Assembly: GCA_026874595.1 (NCBI GenBank)
Contig: CM049320.1
Span: 24,838,214-24,902,213 of the forward strand
Source of the DNA: Sipunculus nudus
Lineage: Eukaryota; Annelida; Sipuncula; Golfingiida; Sipunculidae
DNA: 64,000 nt
Reading direction: 5' to 3'
Part shown: positions 51,013 to 62,417 of the stretch, in pieces
Layout of the letters: each line of letters opens with the position of its first letter
How positions within the stretch are numbered: the first letter of the stretch is position 1
Notes under the pieces: model-generated
Database searches by the model: none
Told to the model about the DNA's origin: nothing
Seen by the model: the letters and a program-made list of their open reading frames with translations, nothing else
Made by a program: the position numbers and the translations under genes

Positions 51013-52024
51013 ATGGTGATTAGGCCATGCCACTCCGCTTTGATCGTCACTGCTTTTGTTTGTGTATCCACAATGTATGTTTTCCTAGTATATAATGCAG
51101 AAATTCTTGAATTCTCCCAAGGTCTTATGAAAATTGAGTTTTCACTCGGAATAAAAGAAAGAAAATTACGGTCACTATGCCAAGAGAAGAACGCAGACTG
51201 CATTAGGTTTTTCCACATGATGAAATCATGGCCTCCGGACAAACCGAAAGGTGCAATCTACCTCCTTACCAGAGCTGGCCGACCGTCTCGCCTTAAAATC
51301 TTACTCTGGGTACTTGAGCAGCATTTTACCAGCTGATGGGACTATCCAATTATAATATTTAACACAAAACTGCTGCGAAGCTCAATTCCTGGGATCAGAA
51401 ATTCAACTAATTCTTCATTATTCTTTCAGGAAGTTAATTTCAAAATCCCTGAATTTGTTCCTCCAGTATTTGAGTGGCCAAAATGGCCACACTGCAAAAA
51501 CCAATTGGATACAAACATATATATGTCGCTTTCATTCCAAGTTAGTTACAGAGCAGCCGGTGATTGGACAGCTCGATTATATCTGGAGACTTGATGACGA
51601 TTCCAGTGTTCGTTACCCTGTAGAATTTGATGTGTTTTGCTTCATGCGCGATAAAGATATATATTACGGATACATTTGTAAATATCCTGACATCTCAAAT
51701 TGTGTGTTTGGGTTATGGAATGCAACCAAGAAATACATCGAAATGAGACACATCAAACCACAGTTCTTCTACCAAATGCCGGATAGAATGACATGCGTTA
51801 ATAACTTTGAAATTAGTAAAGTCAGTCTTTGGACAAGCTCCGAGTACATAGATTTCATGGATTACCTTGACAGGTTAGGTGGCATATTCTACTATCGTTG
51901 GGGAGATGCTCCAATAAAGACGATTGCAGTTTCCCTCTTCGTCCCTGAAAACAAAACTCAAGTTTTTCGTCGCATAGGCTATTTTCACCGTGGGTATGTC
52001 AATAAGCCACCGCCAAAGCATTGA
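51013..52024 (+). pseudogene. GT15 alpha-mannosyltransferase, copy 2, stop plus frameshift
   Basis: The frame opens at 51013 with a signal anchor (ALIVTAFVCVSTMYVFLVY) and MMKSWPPDKPKGAIYLLTRA, then meets TGA at 51334-51336, where copy 4 has an Arg codon (CGC). Downstream DNA stays colinear in that frame until about 51510, where small indels around a CATATATATG stretch shift the frame by one. From 51455 the new frame carries ICRFHSKLVTEQ, LDYIWRLDDDS, NNFEISKVSL, DYLDRLGGIFYYRWGDAPIK and a stop after NKPPPKH. Two independent lesions make a functional product unlikely. It keeps the intact RWGDAP motif that copy 1 lost. Confidence 0.85.
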
Positions 52025-54480
52025 TGGACCTCAGATTAACAATATACTAATATTTATAATCACTGATTGGACTCCGTTTAAAAAAGTAGCACAATTTTAA
52101 TATAAATTAACTGAACTTGTCCCGACTGTAATAAAACCTTTTTCGGGATTGCCAAAGCAATAAATGAGATTAACAATTTGCTAACATTTATACACATTAA
52201 TTAAACTGCGTAAATACAGAAAAAATTACATATCAATTTGATGATTTCATCTAATTCTAACTTAAACATTTTGTTGACCTTTTAAGAGAAAGGGCTATTG
52301 TGAATTACGTTTGCATATCGCTAAATACAAGCATATGATCCTATCATGCCCTAAAACAAAATTGTCATATTTGTAACGCGTTTCGCTTGATCTCGTTTAC
52401 GCTCCATCACACCAAAACTAACTGAATTGGAAACTTTGAACACTTTGGATAAGTGCCCATTATGATTAGTTCTAAAGTAAACCATATTCATATGCCAACT
52501 TGCTTTTTTTTCAAAATTTATTTTATCCTCCTGTGGTTGGTATGAATAGATTCTAAGAGCTACTGTAAACTGTTTATTCACTAGAGTACAGTTTGAAACA
52601 TACTAATAAAAATCTTAAGCGGCGTTGCATGTACATAATTTGTGTGCACATTAAATGTCATCACAATGATTGCGGTCATTACCAGCAGCGTCTATAATTG
52701 ATGCATAGTAATGAACATGCTTTTCCCTTATGTAGAATAAAAACTGTATTAAAAATCAACTGCAAAATGACAGATAAAGCTTTGATACATGGGACTAGGC
52801 ATGTATTCTACCTCTATTTTACTGAAGGACAGCAGTTGTTCTATTATAGTCTGAGTGTATCTGCTTTTATTTTTACTTAAAATCAGCTAAGCCTAAGCGA
52901 CGGCCCTTTATACTTCTACTGGTTTTCTTGTCTGGTCGCCAGGGATATCCTGAGGAAATTGTCTTTAAAATCCTAAAGTACGTCACAGTGACCTATACTC
53001 TACACTTTATAATGTAACTCACAATTTTGAGCACTGTAAAAGTAAGGCTTCCCTAAGCGTGCAATGTTGTTAACTTGTTAATCATATGTTCTGCGTTAAA
53101 TCATAATATGGCAATAATGTGCCTCTTCTACTCTTTAATTCTATCAGCATTCAAAGTTTAAAAAAACAAACCGAGATTTTCTGCGTTGTGGGTCAATTGC
53201 AAGGACTGCATGTAGACATTATGTAATATCTGTTCTAAATATCCCAGTATCCCTAAATATCCCAATATTGACCGTATTACCGATAAATGCTTGTAAGCTG
53301 CACGTGACCTTACGTGTGATGACTTCTTTTCTACAAGCCAAAATGTTAATTTCCGTCCAACCCAGATAAACAGGAAAAATAATAATTTAGTTTCTTATCA
53401 TAGTAAACTATTCAATAATTGAAGGCACCCACATTACTGGTAATTAACACAATTTTGCCTAAACGGAGCTTTCATTTTCGTTTATCATGAATGTTTACGA
53501 CTTCAAGTTCTACTAATAATTTAAGCACTGCAGGGTGATGAGCAGAACAGGATTCTGTAGCTGGAATATGAGGAAAATTCAGATTGCGCCGAAAAATGGT
53601 GAATCAGTATAGTGAATCAAAATAACCTTTTCAACCACTACCTTTTGAAATAGGTTTTCATGTTAAGGGGACGAACAGTTCCTCGGAGTCAAATTGAAAA
53701 TAATTATTTTCAAAGTAGCAGCTTTGTGGAATTTCTCTTATTTGAGTATTTGGTTTCTGTGTTTGCTTATCACGTTATTGTCTGTAAAAAATATTGATCA
53801 CATGACTTATTAATAAACTATGGATTGCGCCGCCCATACTGATCTATTCCATTGATCCAAAAATAATTTTATTTCCTGAATATCATGCAGATTTACACTG
53901 TAGGTGCCACCACTTATGCTGTACTGCAGCTGTTTCTTTTTCCAGCTGTATATCATTTTTAATATATCATTATATCATATCCACTACCTTTCACAGTTTA
54001 ATCAAATGAAAGACCGTTAGTCTTTTGTTGAAAATGACAGACTTCAGCGGTCAGTATTGTGCTAAGCATGGCACAAATAGTAGCCATATGAAGCAGCTAC
54101 ACTTAACACACAGACAGGCTGTGATAAGCTCAAACAAATAACCCTTCATCGGGCTATATTTTGTGTGTAGCCTTTTAACATTGTGTCAGATTCAGTTGAC
54201 CTTTACGGTTGAGCACCAGATCAGACCGTGTGCAATAAACTCTCGCGGATATATTTCTCATTGTATTAACAATTCTTTGAAGAGGGATGGCGGTAAAACA
54301 AATTCATTAAACATATACAGTACTACGTTTTTTAAGACTGCATTTTATTTAAAATAAAAAAACTTTTTTTACAATATTTGAATGTTTACTAAACGTAAAT
54401 GTATTTATTTTATATACACATTGTCTTCATTTGCGCTTCACAATAAAAGCTTAAAAACACATTAAAACAATCAGGGCAAA
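52025..54480. other. Intergenic, no gene recognised
   Basis: AT-rich spacer between GT15 copies 2 and 3. It includes the piece at about 53990-54105 that is inverted relative to 44990-45105. No exon, RNA gene or intact element is supported. Confidence 0.5.
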
Positions 54481-54499
54481 ATGACCATATCACCTTTCT

Positions 54500-55451
54500 C
54501 CATCAGGCTACACCAGCTGAATGCCAAGTGTAAATCGTTGCCAATAGGTGTCACTGGCTCTCAAGATGGTATTGTTGTTACGCCAGGCTATAGATGCAGT
54601 AATGATATATAAATATTCTCTAACTTTCAGGTGAGTTTAAGAGTGTTGTTAAAATACGGCAAATGATGCGCTATTTCCTAATGATATTCAATTGGAATTA
54701 AATTAAACTATGCATTCATGCTGAAGTTAAACATGCCCCGTTAACTTTGTTTGACTCTGTGTTTTCGGGTACTTTCCATTCAATTAATTTAGAAAACATA
54801 AAGGTATACAGGAACGTTTAATTAGTTAATTGCATTTATACCAATAAATCATTCTTTTATTGGTCTGTATGCTAGCGATGATTCTTCAGGAAACACTGAC
54901 AGACCATCTGTTACACATTATCAGGGTATTCATGCCATACTCATCGCTCAATATAATGGCACAGTTTCTCCAGCAAAGTGAGGCATCTACATATTGATTT
55001 TTGCTTGCATGAGAACAGGTAGAGTGGATTCCCGGTCCTTCCTTATTCCTTCCATCATTGATTTTATAATGCTTTTTTTTTATGAATGCCTCTCTCGTGC
55101 TAATCATTCTGAGAGTCAAGGGCTTCCTGGAAAAGAAACTGTTCTACAGTATGTTTTATTCACTATTCTGTACTGAAAACAGGTTTATCTATCTATCTTA
55201 CCAGTCCCCTTTTCACTTTAATACAATTTTATTAAAACTAATAGAATTTCATAGACTTGTCTCTCCGTTTCTCCCCCACTTGAAATACATAAAACTTGAA
55301 ATAACCACGGAACACTTATGATTAACGTATATTCAAAGAGTTGTAATTTACTTTCTGGCTTTTTATTGTTCTAACACCTATAATATATTGATGCATTCTC
55401 TATCTTTTTGTTCCAGGAACTAGGCCCAAGTGTAATTCCCTCAGTTGAAAT
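54500..55451 (+). repeat. Duplicated upstream flank of GT15 copy 3
   Basis: Colinear with about 45190-46015 upstream of copy 1: the CAGGCTACAC and GTGAGTTTAAGAGTG segments, GGTAGAGTGGATTCCCGGTC, and GGAACTAGGCCCAAGTGTAA just before the start codon. Copies 1 and 3 therefore arose by segmental duplication that included the promoter. Confidence 0.8.
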
Positions 55452-55840
55452 ATGAAAATATTTAGCAGATCCACTGTGGTCTTTGCGCTTTCGTATGTAT
55501 CATCTTAACATATCTTTTCCTGACACAAAAGGAAGATTTAAGTGATCCCTCACAAAGTATGACGGAAATTGTGCTTTCTCTTGGACAAGAAAAAGAAGAA
55601 AGGAAAACAATGTGTTGAAATGCCACGAAAACAACACAGAAAGTATAAGGTTTTTCCAGATGATGAAATCCTGGCCACCTGATAAGCCAAGAGCTGTGAT
55701 CTATGTCCTAAACAGAGTGGATCGACAGAAACGCTTTCTAAACTTACTCCATACGGTTGATCAATATTTTGCCAGGCAGTTCCGCAATCCAGTAATTATA
55801 TTTCACTCACAAATGTTACGAAGTTCAATTCCTACGATTA
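55452..55840 (+). pseudogene. GT15 alpha-mannosyltransferase, copy 3, frameshifted and cut by an insertion
   Basis: Closest to copy 1 in sequence. The start region has small indels that break the frame near 55490 and 55600. The longest clean frame (from 55612) reads FQMMKSWPPDKPRAVIYVL and continues through LLHTVDQYFARQF to SSIPTI. It then runs into a minus-strand hairpin-ended element at about 55840, exactly where copy 1 continues RNSTNSSLFF. The catalytic half is absent and was not found beyond the insertion. Confidence 0.85.
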
Positions 55841-57758
55841 ACAAGGGACCCATGGGTCACGGCGCTCAGTTAAAATATTAGAATTGTTGCAAAAGTTGCA
55901 ATCATTATATATACAGAGTAAAAAGCATTTGGTCATATTATGCATACACATATATTTTATTATTTTTAAATCATAAATGTTTAAACTAATTTTAAAAGAA
56001 AATAATGCCACAACATGGCATCTACAAGAATATTCTCCACATTGGAGTTTTCAGGACATGCTTAATTTTATTCACCAAAATAAAATAAAAGTAAATTTGA
56101 TAAAATAAAACATCTTTTCAAATAAAGTATACACACTGTTGGTTGAATGAGGGACAAACAATATCATTGTGCTAATTACTATCCCAGTTTTAATTAATTA
56201 CTGGAATTAATAGTCAATTTCACACCTGGTGAAGTTTTTACTCTTCTGAAGTAAGGAATTACTTATCTCATGAACATCCACACTTTCACAGCAATACACC
56301 ACTTTGTGGACACAATTAAATGTACACTTTAATCATTGTAACCCTGGTGGTTCAATACAAAATCTAAAACGTAGCATGTCCAAGAATAAAATAAAATAAT
56401 AACATTCATCTAGTTTATGCACCAGCTGGACGGGGGATGAGTGCAGGGCAGAGGGGAAGCCTGCTAGTAGTGGCCAAGCTGGGCCAGGGTAAGCTGCCTG
56501 GGGTGGGTTACATAATGCAAGTGAAGGCTGTACTACTAGGTGGGCTAGATGTAAACAACACTTGACATGGTGTATGAAAACATGAAAAAAAGCTATTCAA
56601 TCCTATCAATTTCTTTTGAAAGTTCAGACTTTAAAAGATTAAATCCTTATGCATATATGCTGGGAAAATTAAATCAACAGTGCCAAAGTTGGACAAAATT
56701 TAAGGTATTGATTTTTTATTTATGCTAATAACTTGAAAAATTTGCAAAATTCAGATCTAATTTTGGGTAAACAATTGAATCTTGATTAAATAAAGTTATA
56801 TTCCTGAAAAAAGGTCTCTAGGTTCAGCAATTCTCATGTTAGGTGAGTAAATATATTTCCTGATTTTTTAAAAAATTGTATTATGTTTTGGCCCATAACT
56901 TCAAAATAATACCCAATACTGACCTAATTTTTGGTATGTTAATAGAAAATGTATAAAAGAATGTGAATACTAAATACCATCAAAAACAGATCAGTGGTTT
57001 TGATATTAGGCAGCCTTGAAGTGTAACAATGGCTTTTTTTCTTCCTTAATATCTCGAAGGAACAAAGTCCTAATGACCCAATTTTCGGTATGGTAGGAGA
57101 TTTTGGGGACATCTAAAATAATGTCAACAGCCTGGGGAGCATAGAGATGTGCACTGAATGACCTACAGTCATCAAAGTGGACTGCTTGACAATGTAAGGG
57201 AATACAACAACAAAAATTCAATAACTAGTCTAATTTTGCAGCTTTTATATTCAAATTTCAGATTTTAACAGATTAAATCCTTATGTATACATGGTGTGAA
57301 AATTAAATCCACAGTACTTACAGGAAAAAAACGTGCCATGGCCAAAGTTGGGCAAAATTTAAGGTACCAATTTTATATTTTTGCCAATATTTAAAAAAAA
57401 ATTAACAAATTTTGATCTAATTTTTGGTATGCAATTAAATTTTGATTAATTAAAGTTGTATTACTGGAAAAAAGTCCCTACCTTTAACACTTTTGGTCTT
57501 AAGTGACCAAATATCTTCCTGATTTTTTTACAAAGTCCATTATGTTTGGGCCCATAACTTTTTTAAATTATATAATACTGACTTAATATCTGGCACGTAC
57601 ATAGGAACTATATAGAGGAATATTTATGGTAAATATGAAGAAAACCGGATGAGTGGTTTTAATATAAGGCAGTCCTGAAGTGTGAAAATAGATTTCTAAT
57701 AAAAAATTGAGGTTTTTCCTTAATATCTCAAAGGAACGAAGTCCTATTGACCCAAATT
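55840..57758 (-). mobile_element. Hairpin-ended Helentron-like element, copy 7, 5'-truncated
   Basis: On the plus strand it opens AACAAGGGACCCATGGGTCA (the inverted 3' palindrome end) and runs through the interior seen in copies 1-3, reversed. It stops near CCTATTGACCCAAATTTTTG without the AGCTCAG hairpin, so the 5' end is lost. The insertion point lies after ACGATT in the GT15 frame, consistent with a TT/AA target. Confidence 0.75.
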
Positions 57759-57759
57759 T

Positions 57760-58188
57760 TTGCTTATATATAAAATTTATTATGTTATAACATAGATGTA
57801 TATCTCTCTATATAATATATAATCGGAAGATCATGGGTTCGATTCCCTTGGCAGTGAACCTACTTTTTTGGGTATTCAAATCCATCCCTATATACAATGA
57901 ACCAGCATGGCTATTTTTACTCTATATAATATATGCCGCACACCAAACAAGACCACAAGTTCTCCCTGCTGCATGCAAAGTCGCTGGTTCCTGTAAAAGT
58001 ATGCATATACACAGAGGGGTTATAGATCTGTCGTTAGGTGTATCAGCTTAGTGGGTAAATCGGAAGATCATGGGTTCGATTCGCATCGGCAGTGAACTGA
58101 CTTTTCTGTGTATTCTAGTTCGATCTCTGTATACACTGAACCAGCATCACTATTCAAACATCACTTTCTTTCTTTCTCTCTCTCTCTA

Positions 58189-58258
<70 letters not shown>

Positions 58259-58555
58259 TATATTTCTGTCACCATCAAATCTCCTGAGCCAATACATCCA
58301 TGATTGATATAATTGGAAGACATACTGATCATGCAACTTATGTGCTATTTTCTGCAGAAAATGCATACATTTTCAGGAAAACACATCATGCGAAAAAAAA
58401 AACACTGACTATAGCCTTGCAACTACAACCCTTTCTCATAGGCAGTCAGACCTGGGGTCGAACCCAAGTTGCCAACGGACAGCAAAAATGAAATTTTTAT
58501 GGTGACGAATGATTTGTGTAACAGTCTATTGTGTAACAAACCTAGAATGAATGCA

Positions 58556-58598
<43 letters not shown>

Positions 58599-59888
58599 TT
58601 TTACGCAGTGGAATCATATGTGTGTGTCTGTACGTTTTACGCAGTGGAATCAGATATGGACACTCAATGTACTTCTTTCCTGATATATTGTTAAAAAGGA
58701 TTAGTAGCAAAGATGGATAAATTATACTGGAATGCCGTAAAGAAATCTTATAAATACGACACTCGGTTAGCTGGGAATGTGTATTTTAAAGAACCTTCGT
58801 TGTATGCCCGTGGCATAAAAACGTAGCAGAGGGAGGAAAGACATGATGTGTGTTACATCATCATTATTATTCAAGATGTTGAAATAATGCAAATGCACGA
58901 GTAAAGTGACTGCATATACATTTGGTCACTGGAAGGTAGGTCACGTTTGTTCCCTCATTGCAGCCATTCTTTCTCCTTTGAAATTTCCTTCAATTTTAAT
59001 TTCCTAATGCTTTACTCACTTTTCTTTTTTTTATTTTCTCTGCCCTGGTCTTTCACACCACGTGGCCTTGTATAAGTACTTGGTCATGTGGTTAAAGAAA
59101 ATGACAGTTTCAACTGGAATTGTTCAAAATACCTCGGTCACGCATAGATAACGGTCACAGCGATAGACAGATTTACTTTTCTGTCTCAAATAACGACTGG
59201 CCCAGGTTTATGTAAAACTAATAAACAACTCTATCTTCAGAAAGATTGTCCGTTTGTCCCTATCAGTATGAGTCGAACATTTTCGTTTGTAGTTACAATG
59301 ATTGCTTTACAATCCTTTTTAAAAATCCTTACATCCTAATTTAATAATAAGTACATTATTTCTTGTTGAATATTTTTTTTTAAATTTCATACTGTAACTA
59401 CATGATATTAAAATAAGACCTTGGCATAGTTATTACATACACACGAAATTTTTTATATAATTTCATGGAAAGAACTTACCTAGTATTTATAAAACAGACT
59501 GCCCAAATGATAAGCAATTTGCTCAGCTCAGTATTTAAAGTTTATTTTACTTAAGCTTCCGCACTTACACCCGCCACGTCATCCCTGATTAATTTATTAA
59601 TCAATTAAAAGAAATTTGTAGATAATGAAATGTTGCATGTCAAGACACGAGCTAAGTTCCTCATCCGATGAGATTGAATAAAAAAATATTCTGTCTGCAG
59701 ATTATATATTCCAAGACAGCACCGAAAATTCAAGAATTTGTCGAAGATTATTGATTTTCTTTTCCCAGTTTCAAATTTCCATTCTCTGTCCGTCCACTCC
59801 AATCTGACTCCGGTCTAACACGTATTCATATGTTTTATATTTCATAATTCAAAGCACCTCTACTCAAGACGAGTGACTAAGTTAAGGA
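57760..59888. other. Spacer between GT15 copies 3 and 4
   Basis: Holds two SINE-like tRNA-derived fragments (separate entry), CT and AT microsatellites at about 58167-58260, and a TG tract at about 58565-58594 followed by a duplicated GTACGTTTTACGCAGTGGAA unit (58594 and 58630). No coding exon is recognised. Confidence 0.55.
57826..58155 (+). repeat. Two tRNA-derived SINE-like fragments in direct order
   Basis: AATCGGAAGATCATGGGTTC with the B box GGTTCGATTC occurs at 57831 and 58058. The second copy also has an A-box-like TATCAGCTTAGTGGG upstream at about 58040. Both are followed by GGCAGTGAAC and, about 50 bases on, ACTGAACCAGCAT or AATGAACCAGCAT. They look like two copies of one tRNA-derived SINE rather than functional tRNA genes. 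Confidence 0.6.
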
Positions 59889-60905
59889 ATGAAGATGAAC
59901 TTTCCAAAATCCATAATCGCTGTAGTAATAGTTACCTCGATAGGCATCATCTCTTCATATATTTTGTTTGCATATAACGATGAATTTTTTGAGCTCACAC
60001 ACGGCATAATGAAGATTGTATTTTCTCCGGAACAAAACGTGGATGGACAACAGCTGATGTCGAAATGTAATAGAAAGAACACAGAATGCATGAGGTTTTC
60101 CGAAATGATGAAATCCTGGCCTCCGGACAAACCAAAGGCTGCTATTTATGTTTTAACCAGGGTGGGAAGACAGAAGCGCCTTATAAACATGCTGGAGTCA
60201 GTTGATCAACATTTTATCAGCCGCTTCCACTATCCAGTGATAATATTTCACTCAATCATATTCCGGGGTTTAATTCCTAGTATAAGAAATGCTACAAATT
60301 TACCAATATTCTTTCAGGAAATTGAATTTAAATTACCGAACTTTCTTCCTCCAAAAGATCGTTGGCCCACACCGCACTGCATACACACTATAGGATACAG
60401 GCACATGTGTCGTTTTCAGTCAAGGTTAGTAACAGAACAGCCGATCATTGAGCAGCTCGATTATATATGGAGACTAGATGATGACTCTGATATCAGCAGC
60501 CGAATTGAATACGATGTATTTCGATTCATGCGAGATAAAGATATATATTACGGATACATGTGCATACGTCTTGACAACCCTGGGTGTGTGTATGGATTAT
60601 GGAAAGCAGCAAAGAAATACATTGAAATGAAACAAATCAAACCACATTTCTTCTACGAAATGAAGGAAAGAATGACGTACTTTAACAATTTTGAAATCAG
60701 TAAAGTCAGCCTTTGGAGGAGCCCCGAATACAAAGATTACATCGATTACATCGACAGACTCGGAGGAATATTCTACCATCGTTGGGGAGACGCTCCTATT
60801 AAGACGATTGGCGTAACTCTCTTCGTCCCTAAGAACAAGACATATCATTTTGGGGACATCGGCTATATTCATCACAGCTGTGTTAATAAACCGTCAAAGC
60901 AGTAA
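59889..60905 (+). CDS. GT15 alpha-1,2-mannosyltransferase-like protein, intact copy 4
   Basis: An intact intronless frame of 338 residues with TAA-type ending at 60903-60905. GT15 (Kre2/Mnt1/Ktr) proteins are Golgi type II membrane enzymes that transfer mannose from GDP-mannose, usually in alpha-1,2 linkage to glycans. Short N-tail, signal anchor at about 9-29, stem to about 78, then the catalytic domain. Family landmarks: AAIYVLTRVGRQ (84-95), YRHMCRFQS (170-178), LDYIWRLDDDS (190-200), EYDVFRFMRD (207-216), NNFEISKVSL (266-275), DYIDRLGGIF (286-295) and RWGDAPIKTIG (298-308). These mirror fungal GT15 motifs. Where fungal proteins have WR.EPD/G, this one has WRLDDDS. It is shorter than yeast Mnt1 mainly in the stem. 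Mannosyl transfer is inferred from family; donor, acceptor and linkage are not shown. Confidence 0.85.
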   Translation: MKMNFPKSIIAVVIVTSIGIISSYILFAYNDEFFELTHGIMKIVFSPEQNVDGQQLMSKCNRKNTECMRFSEMMKSWPPDKPKAAIYVLTRVGRQKRLINMLESVDQHFISRFHYPVIIFHSIIFRGLIPSIRNATNLPIFFQEIEFKLPNFLPPKDRWPTPHCIHTIGYRHMCRFQSRLVTEQPIIEQLDYIWRLDDDSDISSRIEYDVFRFMRDKDIYYGYMCIRLDNPGCVYGLWKAAKKYIEMKQIKPHFFYEMKERMTYFNNFEISKVSLWRSPEYKDYIDYIDRLGGIFYHRWGDAPIKTIGVTLFVPKNKTYHFGDIGYIHHSCVNKPSKQ

Positions 60906-62417
60906 GGAATTATCCATCTATTATAGACACACTTTTCACTGAAGGATTTCAACACATTATGACTCCATAAAAATACTTTCCAAAAGCCGATTCGCTGTCT
61001 GCAAATTATGTGAAATAGAGGCAACTTCAATAGTAATTACTGAACTTAATTTAATTCTGAAAGTATGTCTAACCTAGTGTTGCGTTCCTGTAATGCATTG
61101 TTACTTGACGTAGAGAAATTTTATAATGCCGAATGAGGGAGAAGACAAATGCTATGACATCTAATCTAGAAAGATTTTAAGTATATATAATAAGTTTCAC
61201 GCATATAATAACTTGTAAAATGGGCATAACTGAAAAACAAGGGAATGGTTACAGAATAGTATACATATATTATATAATTCGATAATGTAAATGATATTCC
61301 TAGGCTTTACAGTAGTGTGTATATGAGTATTTTTTTCAATGAACAAGATAAACCTGCATATAAGGAGTTCCGAGAAACATGAATAATTGATAAACTGTTT
61401 AACAGACACCCGGTGGTTTATACCAAGTAAACGTGTTCATACATATGTACTATATGTTTCAATTACTTTTCAACACAATATTTTACATCTATAGCCTGAG
61501 GGTTTCATCACAGAGGAATGAATAATATCTGAATGTCCAGATGTTCATGTTTTTTAAATACATTTGCACATGCTGGGATATCTTTTCTGGTAATCACTCC
61601 TTCATGCGTATGATTTGAACAAAATTATGTACCCATAATCCATTCCTGTTGTATTAAGGTAATAGTTTATTAATACTATTTGTAGGAAGAGACTTTCGTG
61701 TGCGCTACTGCCTTACTCGGAAGCCCTATATGTTTTCAGTCGTTCCTTCATGATATTCATTCAGGTTTCTATCTACTTGTCATTTTACACCTCAGGGAAT
61801 GACATTCACCATGGGCTTCCATAGCCTCTAGTTTTCCTGTTGCTTGCATAACGCATTTATTAGCATATATTAGCATATAAAAATAGCACTACGTAACATA
61901 ACCACCTGTGTTTGAGCTATTAATTACGTATAATTATTGTTATTTGATAACAAATGGGTCCCCTGTCCTTATCACAAGCACGTTTTCTACATCTAAATGT
62001 GTTTTTCCATTACCCGTATATTTACTGTGATTCCAATACTGTTATTGTTATTTTACAGTGGTAGGATGGCCTCTCCCAGTGTTCTTTTTGTAAACAGATA
62101 TATGTGTGTATATTAATATATTCCTATATGTGTGTATATTTATATATTCCTTATGTGTCACGGAGTCTATTTCACATGCATACTCCCAGGCCCTTAACCT
62201 AGTGTAGTGATCAATAAGGCTATAGCGTCTCGTAATGTAGGTGAAATGCACCCTGGTTACGAAGAAACAGGGTGTTTGGAGAATATACATTATTTCTTTC
62301 TCTTTCATATGTTGAACTTTCGCGGAGCAGGAGATCTAGCATCTATATTTCCATAGACCCCTAACTCGAAGACACATTCACTCAGCCGAAAGAGAAACTG
62401 ATCGTTTTGAAAACCGC
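60906..62417. other. Spacer between GT15 copy 4 and remnant 5
   Basis: AT-rich, with a TATATGTGTGTATATT-type stretch duplicated near 62100-62150. No coding exon or recognisable mobile element is seen. Confidence 0.5.

Noticed and set aside
2494-60905. M6PR and the GT15 array as a functional cluster for mannose-6-phosphate biology
   Set aside because: Thirty-seven kilobases of repeats separate them, GT15 does not make mannose-6-phosphate, and nothing in the sequence links their regulation.
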